A stretch of DNA of 61,214 nt, from positions 1 through 61,214 of the forward strand of contig NZ_JBNARB010000015.1 of the NCBI RefSeq assembly GCF_049723235.1, read 5' to 3'. The notes beneath the pieces are model-generated. The model made no database searches, was not told the origin of the DNA, and saw only the letters and a program-made list of their open reading frames with translations. The DNA is from Thermovenabulum sp049723235. GTDB taxonomy: Bacteria; Bacillota; Thermosediminibacteria; Thermosediminibacterales; Thermosediminibacteraceae. The position numbers were made by a program, and so were the translations under genes. Shown in pieces: positions 35,661 through 45,155 of this stretch. Within the stretch, counting starts at the first letter, position 1, and each line of letters starts with the position of its first letter.

Positions 35661-35745
35661 TAATCTTATTATTGAATATTAGAATAAATTTTTAGTAGTA
35701 TAATATTATAACTAAGAGAACTTATATCTGAAGGGAGGTGAAGTG

Positions 35746-35979
35746 ATGGAAATTTTAGACAGAGTGAAAAAGATTATTGCCGATCAGCTTGGAATGGATG
35801 AGGATGATATCACTCCCGATGCCTCTTTTATAGATGATCTGGGAGCCGATTCGCTGGATATTGTAGAACTCATAATGGCTTTTGAAGAAGAATTTGACTT
35901 GGAAATCCCTGATGAGGATGCAGAAAAAATTAAAACCGTGCAGGATGTGGTGGATTACATAAAAAATCGTATCGGTTAA
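35746..35979 (+). CDS. acpP: Acyl carrier protein
   Basis: 77-aa ACP. The phosphopantetheine attachment serine is in DDLGADSLDIVELIM. ATG 35746 is used, with AAGGGAGGTG upstream; a GTG lies immediately before it. A TATAAT box (35699-35704) and a TTAGTA half-box resembling half a FapR operator lie upstream, so acpP may have its own start in addition to read-through. Confidence 0.96.
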   Translation: MEILDRVKKIIADQLGMDEDDITPDASFIDDLGADSLDIVELIMAFEEEFDLEIPDEDAEKIKTVQDVVDYIKNRIG

Positions 35980-36013
35980 TTTGTCATTATGTAAAATAGA
36001 AGAGAACATCAGT

Positions 36014-36045
36014 AAGTCCCGTGGAAATCTACGGGACTTTCTTTA
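36014..36045 (+). terminator. Terminator/attenuator between acpP and fabF
   Basis: A 9-bp stem (AAGTCCCGT 36014-36022 with ACGGGACTT 36031-36039) followed by TTCTTT. Because fabF and rnc follow in the same direction, this may be a partial terminator that gives acpP a higher message level than fabF. Confidence 0.7.
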
Positions 36046-36082
36046 AAATATAATAAAGAATTTATTTGGAGGAGATTATTGG

Positions 36083-37336
36083 ATGAAAAAAAGGGTAGTT
36101 GTAACCGGACTGGGAGTTGTATCACCCGTTGGGATAGGAGTTAATAAGTTTTGGGAATCGTTAATTAATGGGAAATCAGGGATAAGCCGAATTGAGTTCT
36201 TGGATACATCTGATTTACCGGTTCAAATTGGTGGTGAAATAAAAGATTTCAATCCGGAGGAATTCATAGACAAAAAAGAAGCAAAAAAAATGGATAGATT
36301 TACGCAATTTGCTATTGCGGCTGCGAAAATGGCAATTGAAGATGCAAAATTAAACATAGATCAAATAGATAGGGAGAGAATAGGTGTAGTACTGGGCTCC
36401 GGAATAGGAGGAGTAATTACCTGGGAAGAGCAGCACAAAATACTTATGGAAAAAGGTCCGAAACGGGTTAGCCCCTTTTTTATCCCGATGATGATAGCCA
36501 ATATGGCCTCAGCACAAATTTCAATGGAGTTTAACTTTAAAGGTCCAAACGTAACCACGGTTACGGCTTGTGCATCGGGTACTACTGCGATAGGAGAGGC
36601 CTTTAAAATGCTGCAGGATGGTAGAGCTGAAGTAATAATAGCCGGTGGAACGGAGGCACCTATTACACCTCTTTCCATTGCAGGTTTTTCTTCAATGAAA
36701 GCTTTATCAACCAGAAATAGCGAACCCGAGAGAGCTTCAAGACCCTTCGACAGGGAAAGGGATGGTTTTGTAATGGGAGAAGGAGCCGGGGTCCTGGTTC
36801 TTGAAACTCTGGAAAATGCTCTAAAAAGAAATGCCAGGATTTATGCGGAGGTTTTAGGTTATGGCTCTACCGCAGATGCTTATCATTTAACTCAGCCTGC
36901 TCCGGATGCGGAAGGTGCAGCCCGGGCCATGGAGATTGCTATAAAGGATGCGAATATAAAACCCGAGGATATTAATTATATTAACGCTCATGGCACCTCA
37001 ACTCCTTTAAACGATAAATTTGAAACAATTGCTATAAAAAGGGTATTCAAGGAACATGCATATAAGCTTTATATTAGCTCTACAAAGTCGATGACGGGTC
37101 ATCTGCTGGGGGCAGCAGGAGCTGTTGAGGGGATAGCTACTATTTTATCGGTATACAATGATGAAATCCACCCGACAATAAATTATGAGTACGAAGATCC
37201 CGAATGTGATTTGAATTATGTTCCGAATAAATTCGTTAAAACAAAAGTGAATTTTGCACTTTCCAATTCAATGGGTTTTGGGGGACATAATGCCAGTGTG
37301 ATATTCGGTAAATACCTGGATGACAAAAAATGTTAA
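36083..37336 (+). CDS. fabF: Beta-ketoacyl-ACP synthase II
   Basis: Elongating condensing enzyme. The Cys-His-His triad is visible: C163 in VTACASGTTAIGEAF, His in NAHGTSTPLND and His in MTGHLLGAAGAVE. 417 aa is normal, and the C-terminal NSMGFGGHNAS motif is intact. ATG 36083 follows TTGGAGGAG. No fabZ or acc genes lie in this cluster, so they must be elsewhere. Confidence 0.96.
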   Translation: MKKRVVVTGLGVVSPVGIGVNKFWESLINGKSGISRIEFLDTSDLPVQIGGEIKDFNPEEFIDKKEAKKMDRFTQFAIAAAKMAIEDAKLNIDQIDRERIGVVLGSGIGGVITWEEQHKILMEKGPKRVSPFFIPMMIANMASAQISMEFNFKGPNVTTVTACASGTTAIGEAFKMLQDGRAEVIIAGGTEAPITPLSIAGFSSMKALSTRNSEPERASRPFDRERDGFVMGEGAGVLVLETLENALKRNARIYAEVLGYGSTADAYHLTQPAPDAEGAARAMEIAIKDANIKPEDINYINAHGTSTPLNDKFETIAIKRVFKEHAYKLYISSTKSMTGHLLGAAGAVEGIATILSVYNDEIHPTINYEYEDPECDLNYVPNKFVKTKVNFALSNSMGFGGHNASVIFGKYLDDKKC

Positions 37337-37362
37337 ATTATTATGTTTAAGGAAGGTAACAT

Positions 37363-38082
37363 ATGGATGAACAAAGAAAAGCCAAGCTTGATGAGCTTCA
37401 AAAAATACTCGGGATAAGCTTTTATAATTTAGAATTACTCAATTTAGCTTTGGTTCATCCTTCTTTCTCCTACGAAAAGCGTTCCGAATTGGAAGAAAAC
37501 AATCAAAGGCTGGAATTTTTAGGTGATGCGGTGCTGGAACTTGTAATTAGTCAGTGGATTTTTGAAGAATTCCCTGAGCACTCAGAAGGCGAATTGACAA
37601 AGATCAGAGCTTTTTTGGTGTGTGAAGAAACCTTGTCTTTAATATCAAAAGATTTATCCCTGGGAGATTATTTAATTTTGAGCAAAGGGGAAGAGTTAAG
37701 CGGAGGCAGAGAAAAAATATCAATTCTTGCTGACACTTTTGAAGCAGTACTCGGTGCTATATATCTTGATCAAGGTTTAGAAAAAGTTAGACAATTTGTA
37801 ATAAGTAAATTTAAAGGAATAATAGATAAATTAAAGGCAGGAAATTTTGTTGCGGATTATAAAACCACCCTTCAGGAAATTTTACAGAAGAGATCTCAGG
37901 ACAGGATAATGTATAATGTGGTAAAAGAGGAAGGCCCCGATCACGATAAAACTTTTTACGTCGAAGTAAAGTGGAAAAATAGAGTGCTGGGGCGCGGAAA
38001 GGGTAAGAGCAAAAAAGAAGCGGAACAACGAGCAGCAAAGGAAGCAATAGATCATCTTGATAAAAATTATAAATTTTGGTAA
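37363..38082 (+). CDS. rnc: Ribonuclease III
   Basis: Double-strand-specific endoribonuclease for rRNA and mRNA processing. The catalytic signature NQRLEFLGDAVLELVIS and the DTFEAVLGAIYLDQG motif provide the metal-binding acidic residues. A C-terminal dsRNA-binding domain (about 160-235) ends with GKGKSKKEAEQRAAKEAI. 239 aa. It follows fabF as in Bacillus (acpA-rncS-smc), with spoVS inserted before smc. Confidence 0.96.
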   Translation: MDEQRKAKLDELQKILGISFYNLELLNLALVHPSFSYEKRSELEENNQRLEFLGDAVLELVISQWIFEEFPEHSEGELTKIRAFLVCEETLSLISKDLSLGDYLILSKGEELSGGREKISILADTFEAVLGAIYLDQGLEKVRQFVISKFKGIIDKLKAGNFVADYKTTLQEILQKRSQDRIMYNVVKEEGPDHDKTFYVEVKWKNRVLGRGKGKSKKEAEQRAAKEAIDHLDKNYKFW

Positions 38083-38098
38083 TTATTTTATAGATAAA

Positions 38099-38127
38099 GA
38101 AGGAATTTTATGAGTCTCATAGAATAT
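38099..38127 (+). promoter_or_regulatory. Sigma-H promoter of spoVS
   Basis: GAAGGAATT (38099-38107) fits the sigma-H -35 consensus RnAGGAwWW at every position. ATAGAATAT (38119-38127) fits the -10 consensus RnnGAATwW at every position, with an 11-bp spacer. SpoVS is known to be sigma-H dependent in B. subtilis, so sequence and precedent agree. Confidence 0.8.
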
Positions 38128-38164
38128 AAAATAATAAAAATACTTTAGAGGGGGTACATGTGTA

Positions 38165-38425
38165 ATGGAAGTACTAAAAGTATCAGCTCAATCAAAACCT
38201 AAAGCTGTTGCTGGGGCGCTGGCAGCTGTTCTGAGGGAAAAAGGAGTTGCTGAACTTCAGGCAGTGGGTGCCGGTGCTGTAAACCAGGCTGTTAAAGCCA
38301 TTGCAATTACAAGAGGCTTTGTTGCTCCAAATGGATTAGATTTAGTAGCTATTCCTGCCTTTGCAGAGATTGAAATCGATGGAGAAGAAAGAACAGCAAT
38401 AAAATTTATCGTTGAACCCCGTTAA
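38165..38425 (+). CDS. spoVS: Stage V sporulation protein S
   Basis: 86-aa member of the Alba-like SpoVS family, acting in spore coat and core dehydration and in septation timing. The sequence opens MEVLKVSAQSKPKAVAGALA and contains GAGAVNQAVKAIAITRGFV and GLDLVAIPAF; this family is almost invariant among spore formers. AGAGGGGG precedes the ATG. It is a stand-alone unit with its own sigma-H promoter and terminator. Confidence 0.97.
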   Translation: MEVLKVSAQSKPKAVAGALAAVLREKGVAELQAVGAGAVNQAVKAIAITRGFVAPNGLDLVAIPAFAEIEIDGEERTAIKFIVEPR

Positions 38426-38439
38426 ACTGTAGTGAAGTA

Positions 38440-38476
38440 AAATACCTGTCTTTTATAGACAGGTATTTTTATTTTT
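38440..38476 (+). terminator. Rho-independent terminator after spoVS
   Basis: A 12-bp stem (38440-38451 with 38457-38468), 5-base loop and a TTTTATTTTTT tail. Confidence 0.9.
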
Positions 38477-38556
38477 TATCGGTTTTATGTTAGTCGGTTT
38501 TATGGTAAAATTTTATTACTGTATGTTTGAGGTTTTATACCGGTAGGGGGAGCAAG

Positions 38557-41500
38557 ATGTTTTTAAAAAAGATAGAGATACAGGGATTTAAATCCTTTGC
38601 CGACAGGATACAAATAGAGTTTCAACCAGGAATAAATGCCATAGTTGGACCTAATGGAAGCGGGAAAAGTAACGTTACTGATGCCATAAGATGGGTTTTG
38701 GGAGAACAAAGCGTTAAAAGTTTAAGAGGCAGCAAATTGGAAGATATTATTTTTGCCGGAAGTTTAAAAAGAAAACCCCTCGGTATGGCTGAAGTAACGG
38801 TAGTATTGGATAATGAAGATCATTTTTTGCCTCTTGATTTTACCGAGGTTTCTATAACAAGAAGGGTATTTCGCTCCGGCGAAAGCGAATTTTACTTAAA
38901 CAAAGTGCCCTGCAGATTGAAGGATATACAGGAACTCTTGATGGATACGGGCATAGGTAAGGATGGTTATTCAATTATTAGTCAGGGAGAAATTGATGAG
39001 TTTTTACTTTCAAAACCTGAAGAAAGACGGTTGATATTTGAAGAAACCGCCGGAATCACAAAACATAAAGCGCGGAAAAAAGAGTCCGAAAAAAAGCTGG
39101 AAGAAACTTCTATGAATATTTCAAGACTGGATGATTTGATAAATGAGCTGGAGTATCAATTAGAGTCCTTGTATGAAGAAAAGGAAAAAGCTCTGGTGTA
39201 TAAAAAACTCTCTGAAGCAGAAAAAGAACTTGAGGTAAATTTAATTTTGATCAAGTTACACAACGTGGAAAAGGAAATTAAAAACTATGAACAAGTACTG
39301 GCAAAAAATGAAGAGGAATTAAAAAGATTAAAAGATGCACTTTTCAAAGCTGAAGAAAAATTAAAAAATAAAAACGAACAATATGAAAAAGAATCCTTTA
39401 AATTAGAGAAATTAAGAGAAGAAACCCAGGAAAAAAATATTCAAATTTCTAATTTAAAAAAGGATATAGAGTTTTATACGGAAAAATTACAGGATTATCA
39501 AACTCAAAAGGAAGAATTATTGGCAAAAATTGAGGAACTGTCGGATAGAAAATTAAGCTGTAAAAATATTATAAAGGAAAAAATTTTGCTTTTAGAAGGA
39601 AAAAAATTAGAGAGGAATTCGGTAAAAGGGGAAATATCCAGGCTTAAAGAAAATGTTGAAGAAATAAATATTAAAATCTTTAATGAAGAAAAAAGGATTG
39701 AAGATTTAAAATCTCAGATTATAGATTTATTAAACTCCACAGCTGAAAGAAAAAACATATTGTCAAGCCTTAACACCATGAGCGATTCCTTAAAGAAAAG
39801 GAAAGAGCAGATTATTGGTGAAGTTGAACGATTACAAAAAACAAACCAGGTTACCTCTCAGGATATAGAGGCTATTGAAAAAAGAGTGAAAATGCTTGAT
39901 AGTAATTCTGCGATTTTAAAATCTGGTTTAAATAGATTGTACAAAAAAATAACATTATTAGAAAGCAAATTCCGTGATTTACAAAAGATGCTATCGGATA
40001 AGGCGGCAAAATACAACGAACTTCAGTCCCGATTAAAAGCACTGAAACAACTTGAAAATAATTATGAGGGTTATCCGGTAGGTGTAAGGAATCTACTATT
40101 AGATTTGAAAAACGGAAGGATTAATATCGAAGGTATATACGGTTCCCTAGCTGAACTTATCTATGTAGAAAAAGAATACGAATTAGCTGTTGAAGCTGCC
40201 TTAGGAGGTTCTCTTATTGATATTTTATGTAAGGATGAAGATTCTGCGAAAAAAGCGGTAGAATACTTAAAAAAACATAATTTGGGAAGAGCCACTTTTC
40301 TTCCACTAACTTTGATGAAGCCAAAGATTATAAAAGATGAGGAACTATTACAATTTAAGACTTTTAAGGGATTTGTTGGACTTGCAGAATCCCTTGTGAA
40401 ATATGATAAAAAATATAAGAACTGCATTTTAAATTTACTCGGCAGGGTGCTTGTTTTCGAAGATATGGATTCTGCGATTATTGCTTTTAGAAAGAATCCT
40501 GCATTTAAAATGGTTACTTTGGATGGGGAGATAATAAATCCTTCGGGTTCAATAACCGGCGGGAGCTTTAAAAAATCCTTATCTTTGTTAAGCAGAAAAA
40601 GAGAAATTAACTTGTTGAACAGCGAGATTAACAAAATAAATAAAGAAATAGAATTAATCAAAGATGAAGTGTCTAAAGTTAATAAAAAAATTGAAAGAAA
40701 AAATTACGCATTAAATTACCTTAAGAAAAGTTTAGAAAAAGCAACTATAGAAGTTGTTAAATTAAATCAGGAAAAAGCCGAGAAAAATAAGGTTTGGGAG
40801 GAAAGAAAAGAGAGGATACATATCCTTTGTTTAGAGCTTGATCAGATAGAAAAGGATTTAAAGGAATTAGATTCCGAGATTGTAGTAGCCAGGAAAGATA
40901 TAGATGAACTAAATAAAAAAATATCCGAGAGCCAGCAAGAAATTAAAAAAATTAAAGATAGTATGCAGGCAGTTTTTTTAGCAAAAGAAGAAAAAGAGAA
41001 AAAATTAGAAGAACTTAACAATAGGCTTTCATTAATTAACAATGAAGAATATGGTCTAAGGTTAGAAATACAGCATTTACAGGAAAGTATAGATTTAATA
41101 AAAAATGAGGCTTTGGAGTACAATCAAAAGTTATCAAAGCTGTACGAGTTACAGGAAAGTATTCGTAATGAAAAGATGGCTCGAGAAAAATTTTTAGTTG
41201 AAATATCTTCAAAAAAAGATATTATGGATAGAGAATATGAAGAATTAAGGACTAATTTTATAGAAATTGAGAATGAAATAAAAAGCTTACAAAAAGAAAT
41301 TTTATTATATAGGAAAAAAATAGAGAAATTTGATATTACGACAAATGATATAAAGATAAAAAAAGCATCTCTTGAGATGGAAAAAAATTTCTTGGAGAAC
41401 CACCTCTACGAAAAATACAGGTTAAGTCCCGCCCAAGCTTTAGAATTGAAAAAAGAATTAGGAGAAATTGATCAACTTCAGGAAATGTTAAATAATGTAA

Positions 41501-42108
41501 AAGAGGAAATTTCTAAATTAGGACAAGTAAATTTAGGAGTAATAGATGAATACGAAAAAATTAAATCAAGGCAGGAATTTTTGGTTTCCCAAAAACAAGA
41601 TTTGATATATGCAAAAGAAAAATTAACTAATTTGATTGCCGAAATCACAAAGACAATGGAAAAAATGTTTTTGGAGACATTTGAAAAAATACGAGAGGAA
41701 TTCCAGGAGGTATTTGTTGAACTTTTTGGAGGAGGCAAGGCCGATATTTATTTAATAGATAAATCTATACCGCTGGAAACGGGAATTGAGATAGTAGCAC
41801 AACCCCCGGGAAAGAAACTTCAAAATATAAATCTACTATCAGGTGGAGAGAGATCTTTTACGGCAATAGCTTTACTATTTGCCATTTTAAATGTTAAACC
41901 TACTCCCTTTTGTATTTTGGATGAGATTGAAGCCGCTTTAGATGATGCAAATATTGAAAGATTTGCTAATTACGTAAAAAAAGCGTCCAATAATACTCAA
42001 TTTATTATTATCACCCATAGGAAGGGCACAATGGAGATAGCGGATGCTCTGTATGGAGTTTCTATGGAAGAAACCGCCGTTTCAAAAGTGGTGTCTTTAA
42101 AAGTTTGA
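38557..42108 (+). CDS. smc: Chromosome partition protein SMC
   Basis: 1183-aa condensin ATPase. The N-terminal head has IVGPNGSGKSNVTDAIRW. Two long coiled-coil arms (about 160-500 and 665-1010) flank a hinge with YEGYPVGVRNLLLDL and GSLAELIYVEKEYELAVEAALGG. The C-terminal head has the signature LLSGGERSFTAIALLFAI and Walker B CILDEIEAALDDAN. ATG 38557 is chosen after AGGGGGAGC; the upstream in-frame codon at 38527 lies before the binding site. ftsY follows closely. Confidence 0.97.
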   Translation: MFLKKIEIQGFKSFADRIQIEFQPGINAIVGPNGSGKSNVTDAIRWVLGEQSVKSLRGSKLEDIIFAGSLKRKPLGMAEVTVVLDNEDHFLPLDFTEVSITRRVFRSGESEFYLNKVPCRLKDIQELLMDTGIGKDGYSIISQGEIDEFLLSKPEERRLIFEETAGITKHKARKKESEKKLEETSMNISRLDDLINELEYQLESLYEEKEKALVYKKLSEAEKELEVNLILIKLHNVEKEIKNYEQVLAKNEEELKRLKDALFKAEEKLKNKNEQYEKESFKLEKLREETQEKNIQISNLKKDIEFYTEKLQDYQTQKEELLAKIEELSDRKLSCKNIIKEKILLLEGKKLERNSVKGEISRLKENVEEINIKIFNEEKRIEDLKSQIIDLLNSTAERKNILSSLNTMSDSLKKRKEQIIGEVERLQKTNQVTSQDIEAIEKRVKMLDSNSAILKSGLNRLYKKITLLESKFRDLQKMLSDKAAKYNELQSRLKALKQLENNYEGYPVGVRNLLLDLKNGRINIEGIYGSLAELIYVEKEYELAVEAALGGSLIDILCKDEDSAKKAVEYLKKHNLGRATFLPLTLMKPKIIKDEELLQFKTFKGFVGLAESLVKYDKKYKNCILNLLGRVLVFEDMDSAIIAFRKNPAFKMVTLDGEIINPSGSITGGSFKKSLSLLSRKREINLLNSEINKINKEIELIKDEVSKVNKKIERKNYALNYLKKSLEKATIEVVKLNQEKAEKNKVWEERKERIHILCLELDQIEKDLKELDSEIVVARKDIDELNKKISESQQEIKKIKDSMQAVFLAKEEKEKKLEELNNRLSLINNEEYGLRLEIQHLQESIDLIKNEALEYNQKLSKLYELQESIRNEKMAREKFLVEISSKKDIMDREYEELRTNFIEIENEIKSLQKEILLYRKKIEKFDITTNDIKIKKASLEMEKNFLENHLYEKYRLSPAQALELKKELGEIDQLQEMLNNVKEEISKLGQVNLGVIDEYEKIKSRQEFLVSQKQDLIYAKEKLTNLIAEITKTMEKMFLETFEKIREEFQEVFVELFGGGKADIYLIDKSIPLETGIEIVAQPPGKKLQNINLLSGGERSFTAIALLFAILNVKPTPFCILDEIEAALDDANIERFANYVKKASNNTQFIIITHRKGTMEIADALYGVSMEETAVSKVVSLKV

Positions 42109-42119
42109 GGAGGTGTATT

Positions 42120-43019
42120 ATGGGATTTTTCAATAAAATTAAAGAGAGTCTTTCAAAAACGAGGAACAATCTGGTAAATAAATTAGAGGGGATCTTTAAG
42201 TTATCGGTAAAAATTGATGATGAGATCCTGGAAGAACTGGAAGAGGCGCTTATAACAGCGGATATTGGTGTGAAAGCCACGGAGGATTTAATTAATAAAC
42301 TCAAATATAAAGTGAAAACCAATAAGATAAAAGATGCTGATGAATTAAAATCGGCCTTAAAGGAAGAAATGGTTAACCTTTTCCCCAAAAGTGATATTGT
42401 ATTTAGTACTCCTGCTATCATTTTGATAGTAGGGGTAAATGGAGTAGGTAAAACTACCACGATAGGAAAGCTTGCTTATAAATATAAATCCGAAGGTAAA
42501 AAAGTAATTATAGCTGCAGCAGACACCTTTAGAGCTGCTGCGGTAGAACAACTCGTAGTTTGGGGACAGAGGGCTGGTGTGGAGGTAATAAGGCAGATGG
42601 AAGGTTCCGACCCCGCATCCGTTCTTTTTGATGCTATAAGAGCCGGGAAAGCCCGTCATGTGGATGTAATAATATGTGATACCGCCGGAAGACTTCACAC
42701 AAAGAAAAATCTTATGGAAGAATTGAAGAAACTTTACAGAGTTGCAGAAAAGGAATTTCCCGAAGCAATAAAAATTAGCTATCTGGTTTTAGATGCTACT
42801 ACCGGCCAAAATGCAATTTCCCAGGCAAAAATTTTTAAAGATGCAGTTAATGTTAACGGTATAATACTTACCAAATTGGATGGAACTGCCAAAGGAGGAG
42901 TAGCTCTGGCGATTGCTGCAGAGATGGGGCTACCTGTTTGCTATATAGGAACGGGAGAAAGCATTGAAGATTTTGCTGAGTTTGATCCGAAGGAGTTTGT
43001 AGATGCTATAATAAGCTAA
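42120..43019 (+). CDS. ftsY: Signal recognition particle receptor FtsY
   Basis: SRP receptor GTPase directing ribosome-nascent chains to the membrane. The 299-aa protein has a short N domain and lacks a long acidic A domain. The G domain has GVNGVGKTTTIGKLA, DTFRAAAVEQL, CDTAGRLHTKKNL and LTKLDGTAKGG. ATG 42120 follows GAGGAGGTG. It is 11 bases downstream of smc. Confidence 0.96.
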   Translation: MGFFNKIKESLSKTRNNLVNKLEGIFKLSVKIDDEILEELEEALITADIGVKATEDLINKLKYKVKTNKIKDADELKSALKEEMVNLFPKSDIVFSTPAIILIVGVNGVGKTTTIGKLAYKYKSEGKKVIIAAADTFRAAAVEQLVVWGQRAGVEVIRQMEGSDPASVLFDAIRAGKARHVDVIICDTAGRLHTKKNLMEELKKLYRVAEKEFPEAIKISYLVLDATTGQNAISQAKIFKDAVNVNGIILTKLDGTAKGGVALAIAAEMGLPVCYIGTGESIEDFAEFDPKEFVDAIIS

Positions 43020-43056
43020 GGTCTATTTAATTTATATAAAAAATTAATTTAAAAGA

Positions 43057-43085
43057 TTGACATATAATCATTTTTTTTTTAGAAT
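43057..43085 (+). promoter_or_regulatory. Sigma-A promoter of the ylxM-ffh-rpsP operon
   Basis: A perfect TTGACA (43057-43062), a 17-bp spacer and TAGAAT (43080-43085) lie 46 bp before the ylxM ATG. The spacer contains a run of ten or more T. Confidence 0.75.
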
Positions 43086-43131
43086 CTATATATGTAAAGC
43101 AAATATACTTTACAGACGAGAAGATGATAAA

Positions 43132-43491
43132 ATGGAAGATATTGTTAAAATTAGTTTGCTATACGATTTTTACGGATCACTTCTTACCGAAAAACAGAGA
43201 GAGTATTTCGAACTTTATTATTTTAGTGACCTGAGCCTTAACGAAATTGCACAGAATTACAATGTCTCGCGGCAAGGAGTATTTGATAATATCCATCGTT
43301 CTTTAGAGTTTTTAAAACAATGCGAAGAAAAATTAGGGCTTGTAGAGAAGTTTTTAAGTCAAAAGAAGGCATTGGAAAGGATAAAATTGCAATTGGAAGG
43401 TTTATTACCGCATCTTGACGAATATTCAGGAGAAATTTTAAAGAAGGCTATTGAAGATTTGGATAAGCTGGTCAAAGAAGGGTGGGAATAG
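43132..43491 (+). CDS. ylxM: YlxM/p13-like SRP-associated HTH protein
   Basis: 119-aa helix-turn-helix protein. SLLYDFYGSLLTEKQREYFELYYFSDLSLNEIA and VSRQGVFDNIHRS (about residues 8-60) resemble a sigma-70 region 4 fold, and a helical tail follows. In streptococci a YlxM homolog binds SRP RNA and modulates Ffh. ATG 43132 is used; an in-frame TTG at 43057 is actually part of the promoter. The stop is one base before the ffh start codon. Confidence 0.9.
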   Translation: MEDIVKISLLYDFYGSLLTEKQREYFELYYFSDLSLNEIAQNYNVSRQGVFDNIHRSLEFLKQCEEKLGLVEKFLSQKKALERIKLQLEGLLPHLDEYSGEILKKAIEDLDKLVKEGWE

Positions 43492-43492
43492 A

Positions 43493-44830
43493 TTGGCATT
43501 TGAAGCCCTTTCTCAAAAATTGGATGCCATTTTTAAAAAGCTAAGGGGAAAAGGAAAGCTTTCCGAATCAGATGTAAAGGAAGCGATGAGGGAAATAAGA
43601 CTCGCCCTTTTGGAAGCTGATGTAAATTATAAGGTAGTGAAGGATTTTATTTCAAAAGTCACCGAAAGGGCAATAGGGCATGAAGTAATGGAGAGCCTGA
43701 CTCCGGGGCAGCAGGTTATAAAAATAGTATACGATGAGTTAACTAACCTGATGGGTTCCAAAGAAGCAAAGCTAAATTTAAAAGGTAATCCGGCTGTAAT
43801 TATGCTTGTAGGACTGCAGGGCTCAGGTAAAACTACCACAGCCGGCAAATTAGGCAATTATCTTTCCAAAATGGGCAGAAGACCTTTACTTGTAGCGGCG
43901 GATATTTATCGACCGGCTGCAATAAAACAACTTCATGTAGTAGGAGATAAAGTAAAGGTACCGGTTTTTTCTATGGGTGAGAAAAATCCCGTGGAAATTG
44001 CCAGGGCTTCGGTAGAACATGCTTTTCGCCATGGAAACGATGTGGTAATATTAGATACGGCAGGAAGGCTTCATATAGATGAAGAATTGATGGAAGAATT
44101 AAAAGAAATTAAAAATGCCGTAGATCCATGCGAAATACTTCTTGTAGTAGATAGTATGACGGGACAGGATGCAGTTAATGTTGCTGAAAGTTTTCACAGC
44201 AAATTGGAACTAACGGGTTTAATTTTAACAAAACTCGATGGCGATACCAGAGGCGGAGCAGCCTTATCTATAAAGGCTGTTACAGGATGTCCAATAAAAT
44301 TCATAGGAATGGGAGAAAAATTAGATGATTTAGAGCAGTTTCATCCCGACCGAATGGCTTCCAGGATTCTCGGAATGGGAGATGTATTGAGCTTAATCGA
44401 AAAAGCTACTCAGAACATAGATATAAAAAAAGCTAAGGAACTGGAAGAAAGGATAAGAAAGGAACAGTTCGATTTAAATGACTTTTTAGATCAATTGAAA
44501 CAGGTTAGAAAGATGGGATCTCTTGATCAAATTTTTTCAATGATTCCGGGTTTTTCACCACAAAAAATGCAGGGCCTCGATTTTAACGAAAAAGAACTGG
44601 TAAAGGTAGAAGCAATAATTAATTCGATGACAAAGGAAGAAAGGCGGAATCCCTCAATAATTAACGGCAGCAGAAGAAAAAGAATTGCAATGGGAAGTGG
44701 TACAACGGTACAGGATGTAAATAAGTTATTAAAACAATTTGAACAGATGAAAAAACTTATGAAACAGCTGTCAGAAATGGAAAAATCCCATAAAAAGGGA
44801 AGATTTAGAATACCCTTCTTCAATTTTTAA
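43493..44830 (+). CDS. ffh: Signal recognition particle protein Ffh
   Basis: 445-aa SRP54 homolog. The NG domain carries GLQGSGKTTTAGKLG, DIYRPAAIKQL, LDTAGRLHIDEEL and LTKLDGDTRGGAAL. The methionine-rich M domain (about 300-435) has the RNA-binding SRRKRIAMGSGTTVQDVN motif. TTG 43493 begins MAFEALSQKL as in the family and follows AAGGGTGGGA. Coupled to ylxM, upstream of rpsP. Confidence 0.96.
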   Translation: MAFEALSQKLDAIFKKLRGKGKLSESDVKEAMREIRLALLEADVNYKVVKDFISKVTERAIGHEVMESLTPGQQVIKIVYDELTNLMGSKEAKLNLKGNPAVIMLVGLQGSGKTTTAGKLGNYLSKMGRRPLLVAADIYRPAAIKQLHVVGDKVKVPVFSMGEKNPVEIARASVEHAFRHGNDVVILDTAGRLHIDEELMEELKEIKNAVDPCEILLVVDSMTGQDAVNVAESFHSKLELTGLILTKLDGDTRGGAALSIKAVTGCPIKFIGMGEKLDDLEQFHPDRMASRILGMGDVLSLIEKATQNIDIKKAKELEERIRKEQFDLNDFLDQLKQVRKMGSLDQIFSMIPGFSPQKMQGLDFNEKELVKVEAIINSMTKEERRNPSIINGSRRKRIAMGSGTTVQDVNKLLKQFEQMKKLMKQLSEMEKSHKKGRFRIPFFNF

Positions 44831-44851
44831 AATTTAAAAGGAGGTGAAAAA

Positions 44852-45151
44852 ATGGCAGTAAGAATCAGATTAAGGAGAATGGGGGCTAAAAAGAGACCTT
44901 TTTATAGAATTATAGTGGCAGACAGCAGAAGTCCCCGTGATGGTAGGTTCATTGAGGAAATTGGTTATTATAACCCGCTCACGGACCCTGCTGAAATTAA
45001 AATTAACGAAGAAAAGGCCCTTGGTTGGATTAAAAAAGGAGCACAACCTACCGATACAGTGAAATATCTTTTTAAAGTTACCGGCCTTTTGGATAAAATT
45101 AAGAGCAATAAAGAAACTACCCCCCAAACTCCAGAAGTAAAGGAGGAGTAA
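44852..45151 (+). CDS. rpsP: 30S ribosomal protein S16
   Basis: 99 aa. MAVRIRLRRMGAKKRPFYRIIVADSR (residues 1-26, the conserved strand) and GRFIEEIGYYNPL are diagnostic. The C-terminal tail is extended by about 10 residues relative to the shortest family members (Thr/Pro/Glu-rich). AAGGAGGTG precedes ATG 44852. Confidence 0.97.
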   Translation: MAVRIRLRRMGAKKRPFYRIIVADSRSPRDGRFIEEIGYYNPLTDPAEIKINEEKALGWIKKGAQPTDTVKYLFKVTGLLDKIKSNKETTPQTPEVKEE

Positions 45152-45155
45152 TAAT

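Noticed and set aside
43057..43131. N-terminal extension of YlxM from an in-frame TTG
   Set aside because: The TTG is the first codon of a perfect -35 box (TTGACA) whose -10 box lies within the extension. The family starts at the ATG at 43132.
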